Source: Rhizobium jaguaris (GTDB taxonomy: Bacteria > Pseudomonadota > Alphaproteobacteria > Rhizobiales > Rhizobiaceae). From it: a DNA stretch of 64,000 nucleotides. The stretch covers positions 239,501 to 303,500 of the forward strand of contig NZ_CP032694.1 of NCBI RefSeq assembly GCF_003627755.1. The letters are read 5' to 3'. Positions within the stretch are counted from its first letter, which is position 1; each line of letters opens with the position of its first letter. Below the pieces are notes generated by a model. The model was not told where the DNA came from. It saw only the letters and a program-made list of their open reading frames with translations, and made no database searches. A program made the translations under genes and the position numbers. Shown piece by piece: positions 51,708 through 62,239 of the stretch.

Positions 51708-53549
51708 ATGGCATTGTCGCGTTTGAAAGCAGGCTTGGTTGTTTCTCTTTTCTGCCTGCTGGCTCTGCCGGCGCCGTCCCACGCCGACGAGCCGCAGTTT
51801 AGGATCGGCACGGCCATTCTCGGTGATTTGAAATACCAGCCTGGCTTCAAGCATTTCGACTATGTCAATCCGGACGCACCGAAGGGCGGGGAATTGAAGC
51901 TTTCGAGCAACGGTACGTTCGACACGCTCAATCCCATTCTGCTGAAAGGCAACCCCGTCACCGGTATAGGACTGGTTTTCGACACTTTGCTGAAATCGGC
52001 TGACGATGAGGTCGCCTCGTCCTATGGGTTGCTGGCGGAAGGCGTATCCTATCCGGACGACATATCGAAGGCGACGTTCCGGTTGCGGGCGGAGGCGAAA
52101 TGGGCCGATGGAACGCCGGTGACCCCGGAAGATGTGATCTTCAGCTTCGAGAAGGGCAAAGAACTCAATCCGTTCATGACGAGCTACTACGCGCACGTGC
52201 TGCGGGCTGAAAAGACCGGCGACCGCGATGTAACCTTCACGTTCGACGCAAAGAATAACCGCGAACTGCCGTTCATCCTGGGGCAGCTTCTCCCCATTGT
52301 GCCGAAACATTGGTGGGAAGGCACCGGGCCGGACGGAAAGCCGCGTGATATTTCCCGCACGACACTGGAGCCGGTGATGGGCTCGGGCCCCTACAAGATC
52401 GCGGCCGTCTCCCCAGGCTCGACCATCCGCTATGAGCTGCGCGACGACTATTGGGCCAAGAACTTGCCCGTCAACGTTGGAGAGAATAATTTCGGTGTGA
52501 TCTCCTACGCCTATTACAGCGACGACGATGTGGAGTTCGAAGGCTTTCGCGGCGGCAATGTCGATTTCTGGCAGGATAACATGGCCAGCCGTTGGGTAAC
52601 GGGCTACGATTTCCCCGCTGCCAAGGATGGCCGCATCAAGCGCGAAGACTTGCCCAATCCGCTGCGCGCGACCGGCGTAATGCAGGCGCTGGTTCCGAAT
52701 ATGCGTCGCGATCAGTTCAAGGACCAGCGGGTACGCGAAGCGCTCAACTACGCCTTCGATTTCGAGGAGATCAACCGCACGGTCGCCTATGGTGTGTATC
52801 GGCGTGACGACAGCTATTTTTTCGGCACCAAGCTTGCGTCCTCCGGTCTGCCCCAAGGGGAAGAGCTGAATATTCTGAACGAGATCAAGGATAAGGTGCC
52901 GCCCGAGGTCTTTACGACCCCCTACAGCAATCCCGTCGGAGGCGATCCGCAGAAATCTCGCGACAATCTTCGCAAGGCGATCGCGCTTCTCAAGGATGCG
53001 GGTTATGTCATCAAGGGCAACCAGATGGTCAACGCGAAGACTGGACAGCCCTTTTCCATCGAGATCCTTCTCGGCAGCCCCTTCGTGGAAAAGTGGGTGC
53101 TGCCCTATGTGCAGAACCTGAAGAAGATTGGCATCGACGCTCGGGTGAGAACGGTCGATTCATCGCAATATATCAATCGTGTCCGTAGCTTCGACTATGA
53201 CATGATTTGGAGCGTATGGGCACAGACACTCAATCCGGGCAACGAACAGATCGACATGTGGGGGTCGTCTTCCGCCAATCGCCAAGGCTCGCGCAACTAT
53301 GCCGGCATAGCCGATCCCGGCATCGATGCGCTGATCACCAAGGTCATCCTTGCCAAGGACGTTGCCGAGAAGGATGCCTCGGCGAAGGCGCTCGACCGCG
53401 TTCTGCTCGCCCATCACTACGTCGTTCCGTTATTCTATGCCACCAGCTTCCACGTCGCCTATTGGGACAAGTTCGAACATCCCGCCAACCTGCCGGAATA
53501 TTCGATGGGCTTTCCCGAGACATGGTGGTCGAAGAACGCCGGCAAATGA
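51708..53549 (+). CDS. yejA: Peptide ABC transporter periplasmic binding protein YejA
   Basis: This is a family 5 periplasmic binding protein of 613 residues with a signal peptide (ending SHADE, near residue 27). YejA features include GFKHFDYVNPDAPKGGEL at the mature start, EAKWADGTPVTPEDVIFSF, and the C-terminal VPLFYATSFHVAYWDKFEHP. YejABEF imports oligopeptides, including microcin C in E. coli, and in Sinorhizobium affects tolerance to host peptides; both are knowledge of the family. It is the first gene of yejABEF, separated from yejB by 172 bases. Confidence 0.92.
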   Translation: MALSRLKAGLVVSLFCLLALPAPSHADEPQFRIGTAILGDLKYQPGFKHFDYVNPDAPKGGELKLSSNGTFDTLNPILLKGNPVTGIGLVFDTLLKSADDEVASSYGLLAEGVSYPDDISKATFRLRAEAKWADGTPVTPEDVIFSFEKGKELNPFMTSYYAHVLRAEKTGDRDVTFTFDAKNNRELPFILGQLLPIVPKHWWEGTGPDGKPRDISRTTLEPVMGSGPYKIAAVSPGSTIRYELRDDYWAKNLPVNVGENNFGVISYAYYSDDDVEFEGFRGGNVDFWQDNMASRWVTGYDFPAAKDGRIKREDLPNPLRATGVMQALVPNMRRDQFKDQRVREALNYAFDFEEINRTVAYGVYRRDDSYFFGTKLASSGLPQGEELNILNEIKDKVPPEVFTTPYSNPVGGDPQKSRDNLRKAIALLKDAGYVIKGNQMVNAKTGQPFSIEILLGSPFVEKWVLPYVQNLKKIGIDARVRTVDSSQYINRVRSFDYDMIWSVWAQTLNPGNEQIDMWGSSSANRQGSRNYAGIADPGIDALITKVILAKDVAEKDASAKALDRVLLAHHYVVPLFYATSFHVAYWDKFEHPANLPEYSMGFPETWWSKNAGK

Positions 53550-53721
53550 CCGGCTCTTGCAATGACGGGCATGCTGGGCTCCAAATGCGTGACGCCGATT
53601 CGGCAATTTCAGCCTGAAATGACTGCGCCGACCCCATTCGGCGGAAGGGAACAAACGACTTGAACGACGGATGGATTGAGGCGAGAGCAGGCATATTCCT
53701 CGACGAGGGAGTGACGGGCTG

Positions 53722-54816
53722 ATGGGCGCCTATATCCTCAGACGTCTGCTGCTGATGATCCCGACCATTATCGGCATCATGGCGATCTCCTTTACCATCG
53801 TGCAATTTGCCCCCGGCGGTCCCGTCGAGCAGGTCATCGCCCAGTTGACCGGCCAGGCCGACAACGCAACTGGCCGCCTTTCCGGCGGCACCGATCTGCT
53901 CGGCCAGCAACAGGCAGCCGACGATAGCAGCTCGAAATACCGCGGCGCCCAGGGGCTCGATCCGGAGCTGATCGCTAAGCTCGACAAGCAGTTCGGCTTC
54001 GACAAGCCGCCGCTCGAGCGTTTCGGCCAGATGATGTGGAACTATATCCGCTTCAATTTCGGCGAAAGCTTCTTCCGCAACACGACGGTGATCGATCTCA
54101 TCGGGCAGAAGCTGCCGGTGTCGATCTCGCTCGGCATCTGGATTCTGATCTTCTCCTACGCCATCTCGATCCCGCTCGGCATTCGCAAGGCGATACAGGA
54201 TGGATCGACCTTCGATGTCTGGACGTCGGGTGTCATCATCATCGGCTACGCCGTTCCGAGTTTCCTCTTCGGCATCATGCTGATCGTGCTTTTCGCCGGC
54301 GGCTCTTTCTTCGATTGGTTTCCGCTGCGCGGCCTTGTCTCCGACAATTTCGCCGATCTCAGTTGGTGGCAGAAGATCATCGATTATCTGTGGCACCTCG
54401 TGCTGCCGCTGATCTCTTTGTCGCTCGCCGCCTTCGCCACCACGACGCTGCTCACCAAGAATTCCTTCATCGAGGAAATCAAGAAGCAATATGTCATCAC
54501 AGCCCGCGCCAAGGGGTTGAGCGAGCGGCGGGTGCTCTACGGCCATGTCTTCCGCAATGCCATGCTCATCGTCATTGCCGGTTTTCCCGGCGCCTTCATC
54601 TCCGCTTTCTTCACTGGTTCGCTGCTGATCGAGAACATCTTCTCGCTCGATGGTCTCGGCCGCCTCAGCTACCTCTCCGTCGTCCAGCGCGACTATCCGA
54701 TCGTTTTCGCGACGCTCTATATCTTTTCACTGCTCGGCCTGTTCGTCGGCCTGATCTCAGACCTGATCTATACCTGGATCGACCCGCGCATCGATTTCGA
54801 GCGGAGGGACGTCTGA
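53722..54816 (+). CDS. yejB: Peptide ABC transporter permease YejB
   Basis: This DppB-type permease of 364 residues has an N-terminal helix (ILRRLLLMIPTIIGIMAISF) and a long periplasmic insert (about residues 45-100, with a Gly/Gln/Asp-rich stretch) typical of YejB. The EAA loop is YVITARAKGLSERRVLYGHVFRNAML. Its stop overlaps the yejE start (TGATG). Confidence 0.93.
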   Translation: MGAYILRRLLLMIPTIIGIMAISFTIVQFAPGGPVEQVIAQLTGQADNATGRLSGGTDLLGQQQAADDSSSKYRGAQGLDPELIAKLDKQFGFDKPPLERFGQMMWNYIRFNFGESFFRNTTVIDLIGQKLPVSISLGIWILIFSYAISIPLGIRKAIQDGSTFDVWTSGVIIIGYAVPSFLFGIMLIVLFAGGSFFDWFPLRGLVSDNFADLSWWQKIIDYLWHLVLPLISLSLAAFATTTLLTKNSFIEEIKKQYVITARAKGLSERRVLYGHVFRNAMLIVIAGFPGAFISAFFTGSLLIENIFSLDGLGRLSYLSVVQRDYPIVFATLYIFSLLGLFVGLISDLIYTWIDPRIDFERRDV

Positions 54817-55966
54817 TGGACGCCGCAGCCAAGTCCGCATCCTTGACAACGATAAAGCCGCCGCGCCGAGGCCTCTTTTCCCCGACCAACGTTCGCCGCT
54901 GGCAGAATTTCAAGGCGAACCGCCGCGGTTATTGGTCCCTCTGGCTGTTCCTGATCCTGTTCGTTCTCAGTCTCGGAGCGGAATTCATCGCGAACGACCG
55001 GCCGATTCTCATCTCCTACAAGGGCGAGATCCTGTTGCCGGTCTTCATCAATTATCCCGAGGAAAAATTCGGCGGCTTCCTGGCGCAGACGGATTATCGC
55101 GCTGGGGATATTAAGGACGAGATCAACGCAAATGGCTGGATGATCTGGCCACCGATCCGCTATTCCTACCAGACCGCCAATTCGAACCTTCCAAAGGGAA
55201 CATCGGCCCCGACCGCGCCCTTCTGGCTGATGAGCAAGGAACAGCGCTGCTCCGGCTATGAAAAGGGCGTTGATGATCCGAATTGCACCCTGAGCAATCT
55301 CAACTGGCTCGGCACGGACGACCAGGCGCGGGATGTGCTGGCGCGCATGATCTACGGCTTCCGAATCTCGGTGCTGTTCGGCCTGGCGCTAACCATCTGC
55401 TCGGCGGTCGTCGGCGTTGCGGCCGGCGCCATCCAGGGTTATTTCGGCGGCTGGACGGACCTTCTCCTGCAGCGCTTCATCGAGATATGGTCCTCGATGC
55501 CGGTGCTCTATATCCTGTTGATCATCGCCTCGGTCCTGCCGCCCGGCTTCTTCATCCTTCTTGGCATCCTGCTTCTGTTTTCCTGGGTGGGCCTGGTCGG
55601 CGTCGTGCGCGCCGAATTCCTGCGAGCGCGCAATTTCGAATATGTGCGTGCCGCCCGAGCGCTCGGCGTCAACAACCTCACCATCATGTATCGCCACCTG
55701 CTGCCGAATGCCATGGTCGCGACCCTGACCTTCGTGCCCTTCATTCTCTCCGGCTCGATCACGACCCTGACCTCGCTGGATTTCTTAGGCTTCGGCATGC
55801 CTCCCGGCTCGCCCTCGCTCGGCGAGATGATCGCCCAGGGCAAATCCAACCTGCAGGCCCCCTGGCTCGGCCTTTCCGCCTTCTTCACCATGTCGATCAT
55901 GCTGTCGCTTCTGATCTTCATCGGTGAGGCCGTGCGCGACGCATTCGATCCGAGGAAGACGTTCCG

Positions 55967-55970
<4 letters not shown>
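54816..55970 (+). CDS. yejE: Peptide ABC transporter permease YejE
   Basis: This DppC-type permease of 384 residues has a basic N-terminus, a first helix (LWLFLILFVLSLGAEFIA), a periplasmic insert of about 130 residues including YRAGDIKDEINANGWMIWPPI, and the permease core with EYVRAARALGVNNLTIMYRHLLP. The ATG at 54816 overlaps the yejB stop by one base; longer in-frame extensions upstream lie entirely within yejB. It overlaps yejF by four bases. Confidence 0.93.
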
Positions 55971-57604
<1,634 letters not shown>

Positions 57605-57615
57605 AGACAATCGCC

Positions 57616-58575
57616 ATGCCGACCAAAAGCCCCGTTCTCGTAGATCTCAAATTCACACCCGAGACCATCGCCAAAGTCCTTAAAACCGCTTTTGCCGACC
57701 GCGGCAGCATCAATCTCGCCGATCCTGGGAGCAAAGGAGTGGATCTGAGCCAGGTTGACTATGCCCTTCTGTGGAAGCCGGATGCCGATCTCTTTCAGCG
57801 GGCGCCGAACCTCAAGGTTATCTTTTCTGGCGGTGCCGGCGTCGATTCCATGTTGAATATCGCTGGTCTGCCCGACATTCCCATTGTCCGCTTCGTTGAC
57901 CGCAGCCTGACGGTGCGCATGACCGAATGGGTCGTGCTGCAATGCCTCGTACATCTGCGCGACGTCTTCGGTCACTTCAGGCACCAGCGCAAGCGCGTCT
58001 GGGGTCATCTTCCGGCACCGGAAGCGCGCGAAGTCACGGTCGGTGTCATGGGCCTCGGCATTCTCGGCCTCGATGCCGCCACCAAACTCAAAGTCATGGG
58101 TTTCGACGTCATAGGCTGGTCGCGACAGAAAAAGCAAATCGACGGCATGGAAACCTTCGATGCCAGCGAGCTTGATGCCTTTCTTGCGCGAACCGATATT
58201 CTCGTCGGCCTGCTGCCGTTGACCCCGGAGACGACAGGGCTTTACAATAGCTCGCTCTTTTCCAAGCTTCGTCGCGACGGCGCCTTGGGCAAGCCGGTGT
58301 TCATCAATGCCGGACGCGGCAAGAGCCAGCTGCAGGGCGATATCGTCTCGGCGATCGAAACCGGCGTGCTCGGCGGCGCGTCGCTCGATGTTTTCGATGT
58401 CGAGCCGCTGCCTATGGACGACCCGCTCTGGGGTCTGGAGAATGTCGTCATCACTCCGCACGATGCGGCGGTTTCGGAGGAAATCTCGCTGATGCGCCAT
58501 GTCGAGGAGCAGATCGCCCGTTTCGAACGCGGCGAACCGCTGCAATATCTGGTGGATCGCAGCCGGGGCTATTGA
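57616..58575 (+). CDS. GhrA-like glyoxylate/hydroxypyruvate reductase
   Basis: This D-2-hydroxyacid dehydrogenase of 319 residues has the NAD(P)-binding motif VGVMGLGILGLDAA, the catalytic Arg in NAGRGKSQLQGD, Glu in LDVFDVEPLP and His in VITPHDAAVSEE. It resembles E. coli GhrA, which reduces glyoxylate and hydroxypyruvate with NADPH. The cofactor loop GWSRQKK carries Ser-Arg, consistent with NADPH. Placement behind yejF suggests co-transcription but not a shared pathway. Confidence 0.87.
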   Translation: MPTKSPVLVDLKFTPETIAKVLKTAFADRGSINLADPGSKGVDLSQVDYALLWKPDADLFQRAPNLKVIFSGGAGVDSMLNIAGLPDIPIVRFVDRSLTVRMTEWVVLQCLVHLRDVFGHFRHQRKRVWGHLPAPEAREVTVGVMGLGILGLDAATKLKVMGFDVIGWSRQKKQIDGMETFDASELDAFLARTDILVGLLPLTPETTGLYNSSLFSKLRRDGALGKPVFINAGRGKSQLQGDIVSAIETGVLGGASLDVFDVEPLPMDDPLWGLENVVITPHDAAVSEEISLMRHVEEQIARFERGEPLQYLVDRSRGY

Positions 58576-58649
58576 GCGCTCTCGGAACCTTTCCACAGCC
58601 GCCTCCGTTTCCAGAGAACGCCGCCACAAGGCACTGGAAGGAGGCAATC

Positions 58650-58925
58650 ATGCCACGGAAGCTGGAAACCCATACGCATTGGGAGGATTCCGATCAGCGC
58701 CTGCATGAGGAAAAGGAATTGCCGGCGACCGAAGCCAAACAGGGGCGCATGGGACGACGGGTATTGGCGGTGCTCATTATCGCACTTGCCCTGACGGCGA
58801 TCGTCTGGGCGCTGGCCGAAATATGGAGCGGCTATATAGCCACGCACACAGCGCCCTTGACGGCGACCCTGGATCAGACCGCGGCACCGAACCCGCCGGT
58901 CCAAGGCTATTCCCAGTCATACTGA
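58650..58925 (+). CDS. Small single-helix membrane protein of unknown function
   Basis: I do not recognise this protein. From the ATG at 58650, preceded by a perfect AAGGAGG, it has 91 residues: a charged, His/Glu-rich cytoplasmic segment (residues 1-36), one hydrophobic helix (about 37-62, GRRVLAVLIIALALTAIVWAL) and a short Pro/Thr/Gln tail, probably periplasmic. An in-frame ATG at 58572 adds 26 residues but overlaps the previous gene and lacks such a site. Confidence 0.65.
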   Translation: MPRKLETHTHWEDSDQRLHEEKELPATEAKQGRMGRRVLAVLIIALALTAIVWALAEIWSGYIATHTAPLTATLDQTAAPNPPVQGYSQSY

Positions 58926-59117
58926 ATTCGGCCACCAGCGAAACTTGGGCACTCGCTGCCGATATCCGGGACGGCGGATTTGAATTAGCATCAATTTTCT
59001 TTCAGTGACTGGACTTTCGCTCAACATTTTTTGATAAGAAGAGCATTATACCTGCCGGCAGTGAGCTGGAGGTGTGAAGCTTGACGTCCGGGGCGCAGGG
59101 AGACGGGCAGGAACGAC

Positions 59118-60422
59118 ATGACGAAGACGGATATCGCCACCCGTGTCTATAACCATACCTGGAAGCTCGATCCGATCATTCGCAGCCTGATCGATACCGA
59201 TTTCTATAAGCTCCTGATGCTGCAGATGATCTGGAAGCTTTATCCGGATGTCGACGCCACCTTCTCCCTGATCAACCGCACGAAGAGCGTCCGGCTCGCC
59301 GAAGTCATCGACGAGAAGGAATTGCGCGAGCAGCTCGATCACGCCCGCACGATCAGGCTTGCCAAGAAGGAGATGATATGGCTGGCGGGTAATAGCTTTT
59401 ACGGTCGCGCCCAAATCTTCGAGCCGGAATTCCTAGCCTGGCTGTCGAATTTCCAGCTTCCGGAGTATGAGCTTTCGAAGCGTGACGGGCAGTATATTCT
59501 TGACTTCCACGGGTCGTGGAAGGAAACGACCATGTGGGAGATTCCGGCACTCGCCATCATCAACGAGCTCCGGTCGCGCGCGGCGCTGAAAGCGCTCGGA
59601 CCTTTCACCCTCGATGTCCTCTATGCACGTGCCAAAGCGAAGATGTGGGAAAAGGTCGAGCGGCTGAGGGAGCTGCCGAACCTGCGCATTTCCGATTTCG
59701 GCACCCGCCGGCGCCATAGTTTCCTCTGGCAGCGCTGGTGCGTGGAGGCGCTGAAGGAAGGTGTCAGCCATGCCTTCACCGGCACCAGCAACGTCCTTCT
59801 CGCCATGGATTCCGATCTCGAGGCTGTCGGTACCAACGCGCATGAGCTGCCGATGGTGGCGGCCGCCTTGGCCAAGACTGACGATGAGCTTGGAAAGGCG
59901 CCCTACAAGGTGTTGCGCGACTGGAACCGCCTTTATGGCGGCAACCTGCTGGTGGTTCTGCCGGATGCCTTCGGCACGGCCTCTTTCCTGCGCAATGCGC
60001 CGGAATGGGTGGCCGACTGGACCGGCTTCCGACCGGACAGCGCGCCGCCGATCGAAGGCGGCGAAAAGATCATCGAATGGTGGAAGAAGATGGGCCGCGA
60101 CCCGCGCCAGAAGCTTTTGATCTTCTCCGACGGGCTTGATGTCGATGCGATCATCGACACCTACAAGCACTTCGACGGTCGCGTGCGTATGAGCTTCGGC
60201 TGGGGCACCAACCTCACCAACGACTTCGCCGGCTGCGCGCCCACCGAAATCCATGGCCTCAGCCCGATTTCGATCGTCTGCAAGGTGATCGAAGCCAATG
60301 GCCGCTCGGCCGTCAAGCTTTCGGACAATCCGCAGAAGGCAACCGGCGAGCCGGCCGAGATCGAGCGCTATTTGAAATTCTTCGGTGCCGAGGATCGCGT
60401 CGATCAAGAGGTATTGGTGTAG
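59118..60422 (+). CDS. pncB: Nicotinate phosphoribosyltransferase
   Basis: This enzyme of 434 residues makes nicotinate mononucleotide in NAD salvage. Recognisable parts are [19 protein letters not shown] at the N-terminus, [14 protein letters not shown], the [25 protein letters not shown] stretch with the phosphorylated histidine, and the C-terminal [17 protein letters not shown]. Upstream lie 192 non-coding bases in which I see no distinct regulatory motif. Confidence 0.94.
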   Translation: MTKTDIATRVYNHTWKLDPIIRSLIDTDFYKLLMLQMIWKLYPDVDATFSLINRTKSVRLAEVIDEKELREQLDHARTIRLAKKEMIWLAGNSFYGRAQIFEPEFLAWLSNFQLPEYELSKRDGQYILDFHGSWKETTMWEIPALAIINELRSRAALKALGPFTLDVLYARAKAKMWEKVERLRELPNLRISDFGTRRRHSFLWQRWCVEALKEGVSHAFTGTSNVLLAMDSDLEAVGTNAHELPMVAAALAKTDDELGKAPYKVLRDWNRLYGGNLLVVLPDAFGTASFLRNAPEWVADWTGFRPDSAPPIEGGEKIIEWWKKMGRDPRQKLLIFSDGLDVDAIIDTYKHFDGRVRMSFGWGTNLTNDFAGCAPTEIHGLSPISIVCKVIEANGRSAVKLSDNPQKATGEPAEIERYLKFFGAEDRVDQEVLV

Positions 60423-60509
60423 GCCTTCCTTTGAACGGCGCCAGCCAATGGTTCTTTACGCAAGGGACTGTTACTATATTGTTGGTATCGACGACCTCCG
60501 GAGAATTCG

Positions 60510-60794
60510 ATGTCACGCGCTTTGAAGGCCAGTGTGGAAATTGATCCTGACGTGAACGAACGGCTTGAGAAGCTGGCCGCCAGCCGCCATCGCAGGCCGG
60601 ATCTACTGCTGAAGGAGGCTGTCGAACAATATGTGGAGCGGGAAGAGAAGCGCGAATCCTTTCGGCAGGATACACTTCACGCATGGGAAGAATATCAGAA
60701 AACTGGGTTGCATTTGACTGCTGAGGAAGTCGAAGAGTGGCTTCAACAGCTCGAAGACGGTCATGACATAGAACCGCCTGCATGCCACGCCTGA
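60510..60794 (+). CDS. Ribbon-helix-helix antitoxin
   Basis: This protein of 94 residues starts with a ribbon-helix-helix DNA-binding domain (LKASVEIDPDVNERLEKLAAS, then RPDLLLKEAVEQYVE), followed by an acidic C-terminal half (EEVEEWLQQLEDG) suited to covering a basic toxin. It overlaps the toxin gene by 13 bases, the classic antitoxin-first layout. It likely represses its own promoter. Confidence 0.85.
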   Translation: MSRALKASVEIDPDVNERLEKLAASRHRRPDLLLKEAVEQYVEREEKRESFRQDTLHAWEEYQKTGLHLTAEEVEEWLQQLEDGHDIEPPACHA

Positions 60795-61075
60795 TCTGGT
60801 CGCCGCGTGCAACTCGAGATGTGCAACGGCTTTATCGATTTCTTACTCCCGCCAATCCAGACGCAGCCACGCGCGCTGTCAGAACAATTCGCTCCAGTGT
60901 TCGCATTTTGAGTCATCAACCGCAACTCGGGCGCTTCATTGAGGATATGAGCGCTGAATTTCGGGAATGGATTATTGATTTCGGGCGCGACGGGTATGTT
61001 GTTCGGTATCATTATGATGGAGATGCTGTTGTAATTTTGGCCATCCGCCACGGTCGCGAAGACGGCTACAAGTAA
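60782..61075 (+). CDS. RelE/ParE-family toxin
   Basis: This protein of 97 residues has the RelE/ParE fold pattern: LIWSPRATRDVQRLYRFL at the N-terminus, a RPxLGR-like central turn (QPQLGRFIEDM), and the C-terminal VVRYHYDGDAVVILAIRHGRED. The RHGRED end is typical of ParE-type gyrase poisons, though mRNA cleavage cannot be excluded. With the preceding antitoxin it forms a complete type II pair. Confidence 0.88.
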   Translation: MPRLIWSPRATRDVQRLYRFLTPANPDAATRAVRTIRSSVRILSHQPQLGRFIEDMSAEFREWIIDFGRDGYVVRYHYDGDAVVILAIRHGREDGYK

Positions 61076-61082
61076 CAGCGCA

Positions 61083-62039
61083 TCACTGCACGCTTCGCGC
61101 CACACGCTTGAACAGCGACCACTTGCCGTTCTCCCAGCGATACTGATCCGGCGAAATCACATAGGGCACGTCGCTGAGATCGGCGCTGATTAGTTCGAGG
61201 AGGTGCAGGCCCTGGGCGTCGTTTTCGTGTGTGAAAAATACCTTGTCGCGTGACAGGAAGGCCGCGATCGGTGCTGCGCCGCCGGATTGATCCTGTATCT
61301 GCGCCCAGAAATTCGGCAGGAAGGCGACGCTGGATTCGAACTGGCCGTCAATCTCGATATATTGAAACTGACTGCGCTTGGCGATTTGCACGCCGGTCTT
61401 CGACAGGAATTTATGGAGATTGGCCTGTGCCGTCTCTGCCAGTTCGCCCACGTCGATGCCCCAGCCGTCCAATGCGCTGGTCATCACATAGCTGACCGTG
61501 GTCTCGCCATTGACGACAAAGAGCCTGACCAGATCCTCGGCTTCGTCGAGATAGACGAATTGCGGCGGGTCGGATTTGCCCCTAACCGCCTGTACCATCT
61601 GCTGCCGCGCCACGTCGACGAAGCTGCGCGATTTCAGCACTGGCAGCACCTTGTCGAGCTCGCCGCCGCCTTCCAGGGCCTCGGTTATGTTAAGATAGTT
61701 GAACAGAGCCTGCGCACGCGCCTGTCCTTTCTTTTCGCGCAGCGCCAGCAGTGCGTTGCCCAGGAATTTCGTCATCGTGTCGCCGTTGCGGCTATGCAGC
61801 GTCAGGCTGCCGGCGCCCGGGTCATAGTCGACTTTGATCACCTCGCCGAAAAAGGGCAGGCGCTCTTGCAGGTAGCTTGCAAAGCGCGCCTCGTTTTGCA
61901 GCGCTTCATCAGGGATATTGAGATCGAGGCTCTTGATCGCCGGCGTATCGGCGGGCTGCGGCGCGGGAGGTTCCAACTGCTCAATCTGCGCATCCGGCCG
62001 TTTGGCTCTGCCGAAGAGCTTTTTCAGGAAATTGAACAC
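61083..62039 (-). CDS. DUF1444 (YtpQ-like) family protein
   Basis: This protein of 318 residues has no known function. The C-terminal half (from SFVDVARQQMVQAVRG through VTYVMTS-like, WGIDVGELAETAQANLHKFL, SSVAFLPNFWAQIQ and PIAAFLSRDKVFFTHENDA) resembles the DUF1444/YtpQ family, by pattern only. The N-terminus is a basic stretch (FNFLKKLFGRAKRP) then a Pro-rich linker, so it is cytoplasmic. The GTG at 62039 with GGGGA upstream is preferred to a TTG at 62060. It is convergent with the toxin gene, 7 bases away. Confidence 0.65.
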   Translation of the reverse strand: MFNFLKKLFGRAKRPDAQIEQLEPPAPQPADTPAIKSLDLNIPDEALQNEARFASYLQERLPFFGEVIKVDYDPGAGSLTLHSRNGDTMTKFLGNALLALREKKGQARAQALFNYLNITEALEGGGELDKVLPVLKSRSFVDVARQQMVQAVRGKSDPPQFVYLDEAEDLVRLFVVNGETTVSYVMTSALDGWGIDVGELAETAQANLHKFLSKTGVQIAKRSQFQYIEIDGQFESSVAFLPNFWAQIQDQSGGAAPIAAFLSRDKVFFTHENDAQGLHLLELISADLSDVPYVISPDQYRWENGKWSLFKRVARSVQ

Positions 62040-62239
62040 GCGTACGTCCCCAAGCGCCAAACGCTATGTCTGCGAAGCCTAACGTGCCGCCGGCCCGCGC
62101 GCAATGCCGATACCAGCTGGCGAGCCATTCGCGTAAGTCCCTGCTTGTTCGCACTAAACTGTCGTATAATCTGCAAAAACGGACTGATCGGGTAATCTGA
62201 AAAACGGACTGATCGATCGATTGGGGAAGGGCAGTGCGC

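Noticed and set aside
53344..54546. 400-codon open frame on the minus strand opposite yejA/yejB
   Set aside because: Low-complexity charged composition and complete overlap with two well-recognised transporter genes indicate a shadow.
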